From positions 14,136,001-14,200,000 of the forward strand of contig OZ316898.1 in the NCBI GenBank assembly GCA_973895155.1: 64,000 nt of DNA, written 5' to 3'. Source of the DNA: Marsupella aquatica (lineage: Eukaryota; Marchantiophyta). The position numbers were made by a program, and so were the translations under genes. Every line of letters starts with the position of its first letter. The first letter of the stretch is position 1. Positions 1 to 10,869 of this stretch are shown piece after piece. A model generated the notes under the pieces. The model had not been told where the DNA came from and did no database searches. It saw only the letters and a list, made by a program, of their open reading frames with translations.

Positions 1-372
1 ATTCATGGTGACACATCCAGCGAGACCTCGACCTTCCGAAATTGTTTTTCTCTTCCTTATGATGAGGCGATTAGTCCCGGGGAGAGGAACTTACCTTGGA
101 TTAATGACCGGGACACTCCGCTCGTAGTTGTTGATCATTTTTTGTTTCATTCTCTCGTTCCTGCTGATGGTATTCAGCCTATTGAGCTACGAGTACAAGA
201 GCGACTGGGACGTGTTGACTTCCTAGATACAAATGTTCCAGACCCCGGGAATCAGAGTTCGGAGTTTTGGCGCCCCTCGTCTTCTTATGTGCGTCTCAGG
301 GGTCTAGGTTTCAAGCAAAACCACAGACGTGCCAGGGCGGGCATCGACGACGACTGCCAGTCGCAGAGCTAA
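1..372 (+). CDS. 3' end of an unidentified coding frame, cut by the window start
   Basis: The frame is open from base 1 to a TAG at 370-372, about 123 codons with no stop. Composition is mixed and protein-like (for example PWINDRDTPLVVVDHFLFHS near residues 33-52). I recognise no domain. An ATG occurs at 142, but the frame runs upstream of it without a stop, so the true start or a splice acceptor lies outside or near the left edge. The last ~40 codons overlap a sequence that recurs in degenerate form near 545-600, so the C-terminus may be repeat-derived. It could equally be a chance open frame. Confidence 0.3.
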   Translation: MHGDTSSETSTFRNCFSLPYDEAISPGERNLPWINDRDTPLVVVDHFLFHSLVPADGIQPIELRVQERLGRVDFLDTNVPDPGNQSSEFWRPSSSYVRLRGLGFKQNHRRARAGIDDDCQSQS

Positions 373-439
373 AGTTAATCACGACGGAGATGGTTTCAGT
401 GACACAAGCTTCAGTGGCCATAGCCTTTCCATTTAAGCT

Positions 440-1170
440 AGTGCCGAGCGCTGCTTTTGTTCGTCTTGGACCGTGGGATTTCTTCTATGGGTGATTCTAA
501 GTTCATGTATTTCCGGCTCCATCTTTGGCCCATTTTGGATCAGCGGCCCTGTTATGTGCGGCTCAGGTCGAGATAAAGCCCATACGGGCCAGGGCGGGCT
601 ACATTTAAGATAGCTAGATTTTAGCTAGCACCGAGCGCTGCTTATGTTCATGTTTTGCCGTGGGTTGATTTGAAGATGATCTGCGGATGGTGTAATACCG
701 GTTATATGTTTTGACCAATTTTGGAATTAAGGAATGCACTTTTGGATCGGCTCTCTTGTTCTTTCATGGTCATTCATTGATTCCTAGATTTGAGCTAGCG
801 CCAAGCGCTGCCTATGGTCATTGTGTTCCGTGTTTAGACGTTGATTTCTTGAGGTCCGACATTTAATGTAGCGGCCATCGCTGAAAATATTCAACGTCTG
901 CCATTGCCTCTGTTTGTTGGAAATGCTTCAAATTGAGTTTCCTGTGTTCACTTCTCGATTGATGTGACGGACAATCTCTTCCAGCATACTAGCGCTGGGC
1001 GCTGCTAATATCCGCATGTTTTGGCAACGCCTTTTTCTATTGGTCGTTAAGTTTACTGTTCTCTTCTCGATTGACGTTACGTAGAATCTCCATCTTTTTC
1101 ATTATTTTATGAATACCTAAATTTTGCCCTTCCCTGCCGACATACTACCGTTGTGCGCTGGCCATCACCG
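440..1170. repeat. Degenerate repeat field with a GAGCGCTGCT core
   Basis: A phrase close to GCTAGYRCCRAGCGCTGC followed by a GTTC-containing stretch recurs near 438, 622, 790 and 985, with a weaker version near 1145, so spacing is roughly 160-195 bp. Copies are followed by variants of TTGGACCGTGGG or TTTTGCCGTGGG. A second shared phrase, CCAGGGCGGGC, occurs near 333 and 588. The copies are too diverged to define a clean unit by eye. No coding frame is convincing here. Confidence 0.4.
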
Positions 1171-2839
1171 GTTTTCGGCAACACCTTTATTCTAATGGCC
1201 CCTACTTTCCTTGACAATTGGATGGTGGTATTGAAAACGACTGAAAATGGGGTTTATTGATGGGTTTTTTTTTACTTCTTGACCAAATAATGGAGCTCAA
1301 TCCCATGTTCTTTTTTCCATTTCTCCTAGTAACAGTAACTGTTTGCTGTTACTGTTTCCTGGTTCCTGTCGTTTGTAAATACCCCCATAATTTGGATGAC
1401 CTGGTGATCTGTGGAGAAAGTGTTTAATTAACAGTATTTTTTTAAGAGCTAGTAGGCAAGTTTATTATTTTGAATAATGTCAAGAATAATGTGCAACTAG
1501 TGGTCTCTAACTTGAGACCCATGTATGGTTTGGAAACCATCATCGATACTTACACATTATTCCATAAGTATGCCCAAAACCATCAGGTGCCAAGTAAGCC
1601 AAAGTGCAAAAACTAAGTGATGACATGAGGGTTTAAACAGTTGACCTCAAGGTCTTCAAGGTCAGTCCACTCAAGCTTGTTTGACGAGAACTCACCATAA
1701 TACAAATACATCCAAAATTTGCCTGAGCTATAAAGCTAGATAGAACAGTCACATAATTAGATGTAGTTCTTTAGAGAGAGAACGCTGGAGGCCGAGCTGG
1801 AGGATGACAAATGCATTTGGCACAATTATCTACTTGGTCACTGTCAATCCTGCTTTGAATTGTCCAATTATAGTAGCCCAATGCAGCCATAGTGGAAATT
1901 TGAACAAATAGGAGTAATATCTTGAGTTATAAATGACTGGTTAAAGTACTTAGCGGTCAATCATCTTTTAGCAAAGAACTATATTTCCACACTTTTTCCT
2001 AGCCAGATCTAGGCAATTTCTTTGATAACATATTAAGCAGAGGGAAGTTAACTTCCAACAACTTCTCTAAATATTGATGGAGCTCTAAGGATCGGCTCAG
2101 CCCTTAATTAAGACCGGGGAGTCTAAAAAGCTGAAGCACTCTAATTCATGTATTTCGATTTCATCACCTGCGCGCACAGTGGAGTTTGAAAATAAATTAA
2201 GCTGGATCTTTTGTCAAATCATGAACTTCAAAAAACAATTGAGGAACTGATCAAGGATTTTAACTATCGTAATCATATATATATTGGCATATTGACTGCG
2301 CATTTTGTTGCTCACACGGCTTGGTACTACCAAAAATTCTAGTAGTTGGCGTTTTTTATTCTACTTTCCCTATACCATTGGAAGCCCCGTTGAAGGGCAA
2401 CGCTGGATGGCAAGATAGATCTCTCTGCATGTTGTTATGTATTCCTCTTGGCACATGCAACAAGTATGGAGTAGTTTGAACGTCAGTCACCTAAATTGTC
2501 CTCCAGCTATATATTAAGGGAGGGCATCAATCATTATCACAAGTCTTGTAAGAAGTGGATGTCTACAGCACACATGACAGACTTCTGGCATCAGTGCGAC
2601 GGTGATATGCAATATACGGGCCCTGAATGTCCATACTTCTTTAAATGTGAATAGACATGAGGACAAAATCATCATGCATGCTCATCCATCTTTTCTTACT
2701 TACATAATATCCCGTCATTCTTGCCATGCACATAACTTTGGTGGGGCCCTAAGTAAGGGTGATAGATTCTGTTTGGCCCTAAGTAAATAAGGTTATATAT
2801 ATGAGTGCGGCCTTTGACACACCCACCAGCGTACTTGGA
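1171..2839. other. Intergenic, no gene recognised
   Basis: AT-rich sequence with many stops in all frames. The stretch near 2165-2225 (an ACAGTGGAG motif followed by an AAGCTGGATC motif) loosely resembles text at 2910-2960, which may indicate a third, older copy of the duplication at 2840-4780. I see no ORF, RNA gene or transposon end that I can support. Confidence 0.5.
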
Positions 2840-3835
2840 AAAAGTACTTTCTGTCAACAAAAAGTGAGATATATAGATGAACAGCCTAATTGGTCTCCAG
2901 TGGTTTTCAAAACTCACCGCACACAGTGGAGAGATCGAGCTAGCTGTTGATCAAACTCATCCTACACAAGAAGTGCAGCAGCGAAATTAAGAGCATGTCT
3001 ACAAGGTCTTGAAATGAGTCCTTATAATCAATAATCATTGAATTATGCTAACATATATCATTGTTAAACCACTTTCCAAGGAAACTTAAGGAGAAAGCTT
3101 CTGGGAAAATGTACCGCAGCAAGCCCGTACGCGGACTGATCAGAATCTTGAGCTTGTTCCAATTAACTGGTTTGGGAGTAACTTTTGACTGCTCGATCAA
3201 CAGAACAGTATGTTTCACAAAGACCACCTTAGCTTTAATTTGAACTAGGGACTTTGATGAGAAGTACGGTGAAAGTGTCCTCAAAAGTTCTTTTGCTCTC
3301 CCAAGAGGTAAGTTTTATAAGGGATCGACTCTAGCTTTCAAATTTGTGACATCGAGCCTGCCGTATTGTATGGAAGTCAGATGTCATAATAGGACATATA
3401 TCTCTGTAGATCTGAAAATACTATATACAGTAGGTGAAGGCCTCTGTACAAAATAGCACGTACCACAAATTAAATAATGAAAGAAATAACGTTAATAATA
3501 TCCGATACATGTATAAGGTAGAGGCCCGAGTCAAGGCGGACACGATTTCACTTCTTAGCTTCACCCACTCACTCTGCAGTACACCTTGAAACATCGATTG
3601 AGCTCAGGATTTGTCCAGGAATGATCTTTCCAGCCACCTCCTACCTGAGTGACTGGAGCGTTTACAAAAAGGGAAGTGGATATAACTATCTGAAGATCCG
3701 TAATCATCGCTGCTGATAATTCAATAGTAGCTGTGAAGTACATAACTAAGAACTTAATTGATTTTCGTCTTTAGTCCAAATTGTAGCGTATTTCCTGCCT
3801 ATCCTGACCTCCATCATCTGGATTTTCATGTATCA
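2840..3835. repeat. Diverged segmental duplication, copy 1
   Basis: Ordered blocks in this segment reappear at 4060-4780. Examples are the CACAGTGGAGAGATCGAGC area with the ACACAAGAA block (2925-2975 versus 4130-4165), the TGAAATGAGT...TTGAATTATGCT block (3011-3050 versus 4203-4240), and TTGTAGCGTATTTCCTGCC with the GACCTCC block (3780-3815 versus 4711-4750). The offset shrinks from about 1190 to 930 bp because of indels. No ORF is conserved between the copies. Confidence 0.5.
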
Positions 3836-4059
3836 CAAACTATCCAAAACAAGTTGGCTTTTCTCTTCAACGCGCGTACGTACTTGCATAGCTATTCCTT
3901 ATCATGGAGCAAACAAAATGATGCATGCTGAACTACAAATAATGCAATACCTCTCACAATATGACTGAGAGTTATAGTGAAGCTAGCCTTTCGTCACACC
4001 CATGAGCCTCCAGCTTGAAAATCAAATATATGTAGTTGCTCTGAACAAACATTCTGACA

Positions 4060-4780
4060 AAACATATAGACGTACGTACTAACAACTAGTCTCCACCGTT
4101 TACTGCATTTCAAAATTCCCCCAGGTAAGGTGTGGAGAGAGCCAATTGAATCATCCAACACAAGAAATATAGAGAAATTAATAACATGTGTAGCAAAGTA
4201 GTGAAATGAGTAAAATCAATCATCCTTGAATTATGCTCAAATTCGTCTTTCGTCATTGTAACACTTGTGTCCCCAGTGGAATCGTCATTGCACAACTACA
4301 TATGACAAAAACAGTTCCTACGGAAAATTGTTCGTACGGAAATTAAGTTAAGGGAAAACTGTTCAGTCTTTAGCAAGCCAGTGGACTGATTAGTAGTTGC
4401 GCTTGGTCCAAGTACTTGTTTCGATCAAGACGTACCTGCGAAATAGACATAGCACAACGGTTTCACTCAGACCAATCTAGTTTTAAAACCTAGTGGCTAT
4501 CATGAGAACGACACGTACTAGTAGTGGATCCTCAAAAGTCTCTTCCTCTCCGAAAGGTTTCAGCTTGATGGGATAGATGGAGCCTGTGGTACTCTACATA
4601 TGGAAGCCAAATATCACAGTGGGATTCTATAGATCTGGAAATACTAGTTGAAGGGAACTAAAGAAAATAGCACACATACTATTCATTAATTGGTTTTCCT
4701 CGATAGTCCTAATTGTAACGTATTTCCTGTCTATATATCCTGACCTCCGATCCATTATCTGGATCCTCATGAATGATAGT
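4060..4780. repeat. Diverged segmental duplication, copy 2
   Basis: Second copy of the block described at 2840-3835. Its right end abuts the 3' end of the minus-strand repeat-protein gene (stop at 4850), so this copy probably forms that gene's 3' flank or 3' UTR. The first copy would then be flanking DNA of a lost or displaced duplicate, but no coding remnant is visible beside it. Confidence 0.5.
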
Positions 4781-4849
4781 AGCACGAAAGTTACCCTAAA
4801 AGAGCTGGCGTTCGATCACTTCAGCTTGATGAGCTTGAGCGTTGAGAAT

Positions 4850-7800
4850 TCAAATCCCCTTCTGTCTATGCTTGATTTTTCCAGAAGGGATTCTCCGTAC
4901 AGGAATATTTGGGAGGGTCGGCCACAGCACTTCATCCTGCAAATCTCCCTGGAACTCTTCCCCTGTAACTCCTTCTTTCTCTTTTTTCGGGTATCCATAT
5001 CCAATCCACTCCTCTAATATTCTCTCATCTCCTATCTTCTGGACAGGTGTCCCTTCAGAAGCCCTGGAAGCCGGAAGAGGAGTTCCAGCGGACGCACCCT
5101 CAAGTGATTTGACACCATCAGATTCAAAGATTCTTCGTTTCTCACCAGCTGTGTTCGGAAAATCAGTCAACAAAGCTGGATCCTTGTGAACAGTTTGTCG
5201 AGTCAGGTTGCTCCCTGATGCCTGATCTCGCCGGTCATTGTTGATGGGAAGAGAAGTCCCTGACGCTTGATCTTGTCCCACACTGCTGCTCACAACAATA
5301 TTCTCCCATGCTTGGATTTGACTGCTCGTGGAAAGAGTAGTACCAAATACTTGGAATTCACTCTTGCTGGGAAGAATCGACCTGGCTGCTTGACCTTGGG
5401 AAGCCGATAGTGCTGGCCAGAGCTCGCCATCCAGAAAATTTCCCCTGGTTTCCTCTGGTGCGGCTGCAGCTTCCTCTATTTCAGGCTGTTTGATACTATA
5501 AGGGTCTTTATATGCAACTGACTCCTCTACTCTCCTCCCAGCTTCTATCGTCTGGATCAATTTCCTTTCAGAAGCCATGGAAGGTGAGAGAGGAGTTTCG
5601 GCTAAAGCATTTTCACCAACTGTGTTAAGGATATCAGTCAACAAAGCATGATCCGCTTGATCAGTGTTCTGAGACAGATTGCGCCCTGATGCTTGATCTT
5701 GCCCTTGAGGGTTGTGTTGACTGTCAGTGAGGACAACTTGATCTTGCCGGTCACTGTTGCTGGTATGACCAGTCTCTGACGCTTGATGTTGTCCCACGCT
5801 GTTGCTCAAAGCATTACACTCCAATGCCTTCATTTCACTGCTGGTACAAAGAATAGTACCAAATACTTTGAATTCACTTTTGTTTCGAAGAGTTATACTG
5901 TCTTCTACATGGTGAGAAGCTCGCAGGGCTGGCCAGAGCTGTTCATCCAGCAATAATCCCTTGAATTCCTCTGGCTTAACTGCAGCCTTCTCCGTATTAG
6001 ACCGTTGGATGCTATATGGGTCGTCAAATGCAATTGACTCTTCTACTCTCCTCTCAGCGTCTATCTGGACCAGTTTCCATTCAGAAGCTTTGGAAGGTGA
6101 AAGAGGAGTTCGAGCTGAAGTACGCTCAACTGATTTCACCGTATCAGCATCAGCTTCAATCCCTCTTCGTTTCTCACCAGCTGCATCTGGAAGATCAGTC
6201 AACAAAGTTTGATCCGGTTGGTCGGCTTTTCGAGACAAATTGTTCCCTGATGCTTGATCTTGCCCATCAGGATCGCCTTGACGGTTAGTCGGTACAGCTT
6301 GATCGTTCCGGTGTCGACTGTTGGTTCGAAGAGGAGTCCCTGACCCTTGATCTGGTCCCGCACTTCTGCTCGGAAGACTACTCGCTAATGCATCGCCTCT
6401 ATTGTTCCTGCGAAGAGTAGTCCTGGCTGCTTGATCTTGAGCAGTTGATAGGGCTGGCCAGAGCTCTTCATCCTGCAATCCCTTGAATTCCTCTGGTGGG
6501 ACTGCAGCCTGTTCCTTCTCAAGCTGATGGATTCTATAAGGGTCTTTAAATGCAATTGACTCTTCTAGTCTCCTCTCAGCGCCTATCTTCCGGACCAGTT
6601 TCCCCTCAGAAGCTCTGGAAGGTGAAAGAGGAGTTATGGCTGAAGCACCCTCAATTGATTTCACCGCATCAGTGTCAGCTTCAAACCCTCTTCGTTTCTC
6701 ACCAGCTGTGTGTGGAAGATCAGTCAACAAAACTTGATCCATGTGGTCGGCATTTCGAGACAGATTGTTCCCTGATGCTTGATCTTGCCCATCATGATCG
6801 CCTTGAATGTTAGTCGGGACAGCTTGGTCTTTCCGGTGTTGACTGTTGGTGGGAAGAGGAGTCCCTGAGGCTTGATCTTGAGCTGGCCGGAGCTCTTCAT
6901 CCTGCAATCCCTTGAATTCCTCTGGTGTGACTGCAGCCTGTTCCTTCTCAAGCTGATGGATTCTATAAGGGTCTTTATATGCAATTGACTCTTCTAGACT
7001 CCTCTCAGCGCCTATCTTCCGGACCAGTTTCCCCTCAGAAGCTGTGGAAGGTGAAAGAGGAGTTATGGCTGAAGCACCCTCAATTGATTTCACCGCATCA
7101 GCCTCAGCTTCAAACGCTATTCGTTTCTCACCACCTATGTCTGGAAGATTAGTCAACAAAGTTTGATCCAGTTGATCACTTCTTCCAGGAAGATTGTTCC
7201 CTGATGATTGATCTGGCCCATCAGTATCGCTTTTACGGTTAGTCTGTATAGCTTGATCCTTCCGGTGTCGACTGTTAGTGGGAAGAGGAGTCCCTGACGC
7301 TTGATCTGGTCCCACACTTTTGCTCGGAAGACTACTTGCTAATGCTTGGCCTCCATTGTTCCTGCGAAGAGTAGTCCTGGCTGCATGATCTTGAGCAGTT
7401 GGTAGGGCTGGCCAGAGCTCTTCATCCAGCAATCCCTTGAATTCCTCTGGTGGGACTGCAGCCTGTTCCATCTCAAGCTGATGGATTCTATAAGGGTCTT
7501 TAAATGCAATCGACTCTTCTAGTCTCCTCTCAGCGCCTATCTTCTGGACCAGTTTCCTCTCAGAAGCCCTAGAAGGTGACAGAGGAGTTATAGCTGAAGC
7601 ACCGTCCATTGATTTCACCGTATCAGCGTGAGCTTCAAACGCTCTTGGTTTCTCACCGGCTATATCTGGAAGATCAGTCAACAAAGCTTGATCCAGCTGA
7701 TCACTTCTTTCAGGAAGATTGCTCTCTGATACTTGATCTTCCCCATCAGGGTTGATTTGACAGTTAGTCGGTAAAGGATGATCGTCCGGGTCACTGTTGG

Positions 7801-9412
7801 TGGGAAGACGAGTCCCTGACTCTTGATCTGGTCCTGCAGTTTTGCTCGGAAGACTACTTGCGGATGCTTGGCGTTCATTATTGCTGAGAACTGTAGTCCT
7901 GGCTGGTTGACCTTTAGGAATTGGAAGGGCGGGCCACAGCTCTTCATTCAGAAAATCCCCCGTGAATTCTTCTGGTGTGACTACACCCTCTTTTTCAGGC
8001 TGTTGGATTCTATATGGGTCTCTATACGCAATTATCGACACTACTCCTCTCGTCTGAGCTCTGATCCTCTCTAAGTACTGGTCGACGGTTTCTTCGTGTT
8101 CCTGAGAATCTACAGTGGGATGGCTACTGGCCTCTTGTACTTCATTGCTCAGATGCTGAACAACGTTCCCGTTGTGACCTTCTGATTCACCACCGGGCAA
8201 AGAGTGAGCAATTTCAGATGAAACATCATGTAAATCGCGGCTTTGAATACCTGTCCCTGGAGGGGAAGTTGGAATATCATGCTGAAGAGAGCACAAGATG
8301 TATTCTGCGGACTTTTTCATACCTAGGTCTACTACCCTCTCTAACATGACCTGATTCGCTGAGGTTGCAGAGATATTGTCAGATGTCTGACCGTTTCTGG
8401 AGCTGCTCAAAGCTGATGGACAGGTCCGGAAAAGTTGCGAATCAAAAGCACTGGAAGGTTGCAGAGGAGTTCTAGCAGAAGCACCAACAATTGATTTGAC
8501 AGTATCAGCCTCAGCTTCAAACTCTCCTTGTTTATCATCAACTGTGTCTGAAAGATTACTCGAAAATGCATGATCCGGTTGATCACATCTTCGAGGAAGA
8601 TTGCTCCCTGGTGCTTCATCTTGTGGACCAAAGTTGCTCAAAAGATTACTCACTAGTCCTTGCCCTTCATGTGTCCCTGATGCTTGCTCCTCCCTCTTAT
8701 TGCTGACTGGAAGATTACTACATGATGCTTGATCTTTCCCGTTACTATTGCCAGGAGAAATACTGTCCCTCGAACTGCTTCCACCTTGATCGATAGATAG
8801 TGAGGGTGCAGAATCTACTCTTACTTCAAAAGTTCTACTGTGGAGTGAACGTGTTAAAGTTGACGTGGATGTGGAAGTTGTATTAAGTCCCGTATCTTCT
8901 CCTCCAACGGGACTTTGAATCGCTACAAAAGGAAGCACGTCTCCAAAGTGAATAGCACGAGACGACGCATACGTCTGAACAGTGTAGATGACTTTGTCAA
9001 TCAGATACAATTGTCTTGAAGTATCCCGTGGTTCAGGATGCACAGCCTCTGTCTGCCACATGGTCGTTCCATCGCTACCAGCAACGGCAAAAGATCGCAA
9101 GGGATGAAACACACCAGTTCCTCGTCTTGCAGCTCGTATACATACTGCAAAATCAAGATACAATCTCAGATAACCAGGATGGTACCGAATTTGTCCAATG
9201 TCTGCATCTGCTTCCGCAGGCTCTTGTTCGGCTGTCCCGAGTCCCCCTTCGTTCGCAGGTCTTGAATAAAATGCCTCAGGAAAATGAAGGAGACGCTCAG
9301 GCCGAGTCACACCAGGAGATATGTGGGATTCCAGAGAAGAATCCCAATGAAATGAACCGACCTCTGATTCATCTTGTATGAAGTAAAGGTTGTATCTGAA
9401 CCCCGGATCCAT
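4850..9412 (-). CDS. 1520-residue modular repeat protein, function unknown
   Basis: An uninterrupted 1520-codon frame. Residues ~1-175 are unique and look folded (aromatic and hydrophobic, e.g. YLRLYLDFAVC and GDVLPFVAIQ). A Ser/Thr/Asn-rich linker follows. From ~residue 464 a module recurs near residues 464, 639, 814, 955, 1130, 1302 and 1475, with period about 175 residues (one copy is shorter by internal deletion, the last is terminal). Each module carries a DPYRIHQ-like motif, then PEEFKG and DEELWPAL, followed by polar text rich in DQASG, LPTNS and LLTDLPD, and ends with a TPLSPS...KLV...AERR stretch. No signal peptide, transmembrane segment or known catalytic motif is visible. Frame maintenance across 4.5 kb of repeats argues for selection or recent expansion. 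The start is the first ATG; a coding-like frame begins at 9507 in another phase, so an upstream exon or frameshift is possible. I do not recognise the family. Confidence 0.75.
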   Translation of the reverse strand: MDPGFRYNLYFIQDESEVGSFHWDSSLESHISPGVTRPERLLHFPEAFYSRPANEGGLGTAEQEPAEADADIGQIRYHPGYLRLYLDFAVCIRAARRGTGVFHPLRSFAVAGSDGTTMWQTEAVHPEPRDTSRQLYLIDKVIYTVQTYASSRAIHFGDVLPFVAIQSPVGGEDTGLNTTSTSTSTLTRSLHSRTFEVRVDSAPSLSIDQGGSSSRDSISPGNSNGKDQASCSNLPVSNKREEQASGTHEGQGLVSNLLSNFGPQDEAPGSNLPRRCDQPDHAFSSNLSDTVDDKQGEFEAEADTVKSIVGASARTPLQPSSAFDSQLFRTCPSALSSSRNGQTSDNISATSANQVMLERVVDLGMKKSAEYILCSLQHDIPTSPPGTGIQSRDLHDVSSEIAHSLPGGESEGHNGNVVQHLSNEVQEASSHPTVDSQEHEETVDQYLERIRAQTRGVVSIIAYRDPYRIQQPEKEGVVTPEEFTGDFLNEELWPALPIPKGQPARTTVLSNNERQASASSLPSKTAGPDQESGTRLPTNSDPDDHPLPTNCQINPDGEDQVSESNLPERSDQLDQALLTDLPDIAGEKPRAFEAHADTVKSMDGASAITPLSPSRASERKLVQKIGAERRLEESIAFKDPYRIHQLEMEQAAVPPEEFKGLLDEELWPALPTAQDHAARTTLRRNNGGQALASSLPSKSVGPDQASGTPLPTNSRHRKDQAIQTNRKSDTDGPDQSSGNNLPGRSDQLDQTLLTNLPDIGGEKRIAFEAEADAVKSIEGASAITPLSPSTASEGKLVRKIGAERSLEESIAYKDPYRIHQLEKEQAAVTPEEFKGLQDEELRPAQDQASGTPLPTNSQHRKDQAVPTNIQGDHDGQDQASGNNLSRNADHMDQVLLTDLPHTAGEKRRGFEADTDAVKSIEGASAITPLSPSRASEGKLVRKIGAERRLEESIAFKDPYRIHQLEKEQAAVPPEEFKGLQDEELWPALSTAQDQAARTTLRRNNRGDALASSLPSRSAGPDQGSGTPLRTNSRHRNDQAVPTNRQGDPDGQDQASGNNLSRKADQPDQTLLTDLPDAAGEKRRGIEADADTVKSVERTSARTPLSPSKASEWKLVQIDAERRVEESIAFDDPYSIQRSNTEKAAVKPEEFKGLLLDEQLWPALRASHHVEDSITLRNKSEFKVFGTILCTSSEMKALECNALSNSVGQHQASETGHTSNSDRQDQVVLTDSQHNPQGQDQASGRNLSQNTDQADHALLTDILNTVGENALAETPLSPSMASERKLIQTIEAGRRVEESVAYKDPYSIKQPEIEEAAAAPEETRGNFLDGELWPALSASQGQAARSILPSKSEFQVFGTTLSTSSQIQAWENIVVSSSVGQDQASGTSLPINNDRRDQASGSNLTRQTVHKDPALLTDFPNTAGEKRRIFESDGVKSLEGASAGTPLPASRASEGTPVQKIGDERILEEWIGYGYPKKEKEGVTGEEFQGDLQDEVLWPTLPNIPVRRIPSGKIKHRQKGI

Positions 9413-9714
9413 GAAGCTCGTTGAAGTATAGTGTCGACGCTGGCGTTGTGCTCTTCAGGAGTTAATCTTGGTGAACTACATAATTCCCGAATGGCTGGTA
9501 GTTCCACCTATGTCTGGAAGATCAGTACACAGCTGCGCGCCATACATACCTGCGTTTTGACAGATGTCACAAAAATCCATCCAGGCCGAGCTGTACGTTT
9601 GATAAATTATAGCGGAATATCAATCGAGCGAATGCGCACATCAAATCGTTTCGCAAAAACACGGAAGAAGACTCAGGTGCTGTGGATCGATCAAAACGAA
9701 AAATGAGATGGTGA
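9413..9714. other. 5' flank of the repeat-protein gene with a displaced fragment of its module
   Basis: At about 9503-9525 the minus strand spells the same TDLPDIGG-encoding text found inside the modules (compare 7131-7155), so a piece of the repeat unit lies upstream of the present start codon. A minus-strand frame from ATG 9507 runs to 9307 across the annotated start in a different phase. This suggests an earlier, longer N-terminus or a recombined promoter. Confidence 0.35.
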
Positions 9715-10355
9715 AACGAACCAGAATGGAAACTGATAGAGGCCCGGGAGCAAGTACCGTTGACCACATCGAATCGTTTCGCAAACGCCGAAGACTAATC
9801 AGATGCCGTCGACTGATCGAACCGAAGAATTGTACGTGCAAACGAACCAGAATGGAGACTCCCCAGGAGCAAGAACCAGACGCTACCGATTGCGAGGAAC
9901 CAAGGAATAGGCTTCCGCTAATCACGTGCTGTGGATTGATCGAACCGAAGAATTGTACGTGCAAACGAACCAGAATGGAGACTCCCCAGGAGCAAGAACC
10001 AGACGCTGCCGATTGCGAGGAACCAAGGAATAGGCTTCCGCTAATCACGTGCTGTGGATTGATCGAACCGAAGAATCGTACGTGCAAACGAACCAGAATG
10101 GAGACTCCCCAGGAGCAAGAACCAGACGCTGCCGATTGCGAGGAACCAAGGAATAGGCTTCCGCTAATCAGGTGCTGTGTATTGATCGAACCGAAGAATT
10201 GTAAGTGGAAATGAACCAGAATGGATACTGCCCCAAAAGCGAGAAACAGAAGCTGCAGATTGCGAGGAACCAAGGAATAGGCTTCCGCTAATCAGGTGCT
10301 GTGGATTGATCGAACTGGAGAATTGTAAGTGGAAATGAACCAGAATGGAGACTTA
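9715..10355. repeat. 123-bp minisatellite upstream of the repeat-protein gene
   Basis: The phrase AACGAACCAGAATGGAGAC recurs near 9714, 9841, 9964, 10087, 10209 and 10333, giving spacings of 127, 123, 123, 122 and 124 bp. The central copies are nearly identical. Because 123 is divisible by three, the array stays open on both strands (plus 9708-10214, minus 9641-10273), but both frames consist only of the repeated unit. Two units contain a perfect G-box, CACGTG, near 9922 and 10045; other units read CAGGTG at the same place. The array lies in the promoter region of the minus-strand gene starting at 9412. Confidence 0.8.
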
Positions 10356-10374
10356 AATAAGCCCGCTAGAGCGC

Positions 10375-10462
10375 TTTGTTCAGGGTCGCAAGTACGAATC
10401 TGTCTTTCCACTGCGGCCTTTGTTCTGGGTGGCAAGTACGAATCTGTCATTCCAAACCCATG
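10375..10462. repeat. 44-bp tandem duplication
   Basis: Two adjacent copies begin at 10375 and 10419 and share TTTGTTC, GCAAGTACGAATCTGTC and a TTCCA block with a few substitutions. They directly follow the 123-bp array. No gene overlaps them. Confidence 0.6.
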
Positions 10463-10869
10463 GAGTGCGTCGTTGACTATCCACAGATTGATGGGCCCCA
10501 CTAATCAATCGCTCCTGGCTTCAGTAGTACTTTAACTGAACACGTACACGGACGTACACGGCGATGGCAGATTGAATGATTGATAGGTCCAACCAATTAA
10601 TGTCTCCGTGGTTAACAAGCACCCCCTAGTGCTTGGAGATCGCACTGCACACAAACTGAAATGGTCACCTTTTTATGCCCGAGTTGTGCAATTTTGGGGG
10701 TATTTAAATGGTAGGATGGAACATGTTCATTGAAGGGGTGCACTTGGCTAGTTTTCAAGAATTACAGGTGACTGGTTTTAAAGTGTTTTTTCCAAGTCTT
10801 TGCCTATTAGAGATATTTGTTAAGTGCCAAATATCGGGGCTACCCGCCTACGGTTGAAGTTAACTACGA

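Noticed and set aside
5961-8074. Plus-strand frames within 4850-9412
   Set aside because: Shadows of the modular ORF, recurring with its 525-bp period.
9641-10273. 210-codon minus and 168-codon plus frames
   Set aside because: They consist only of the 123-bp repeat, whose length is a multiple of three; nothing beyond the repeat supports translation.
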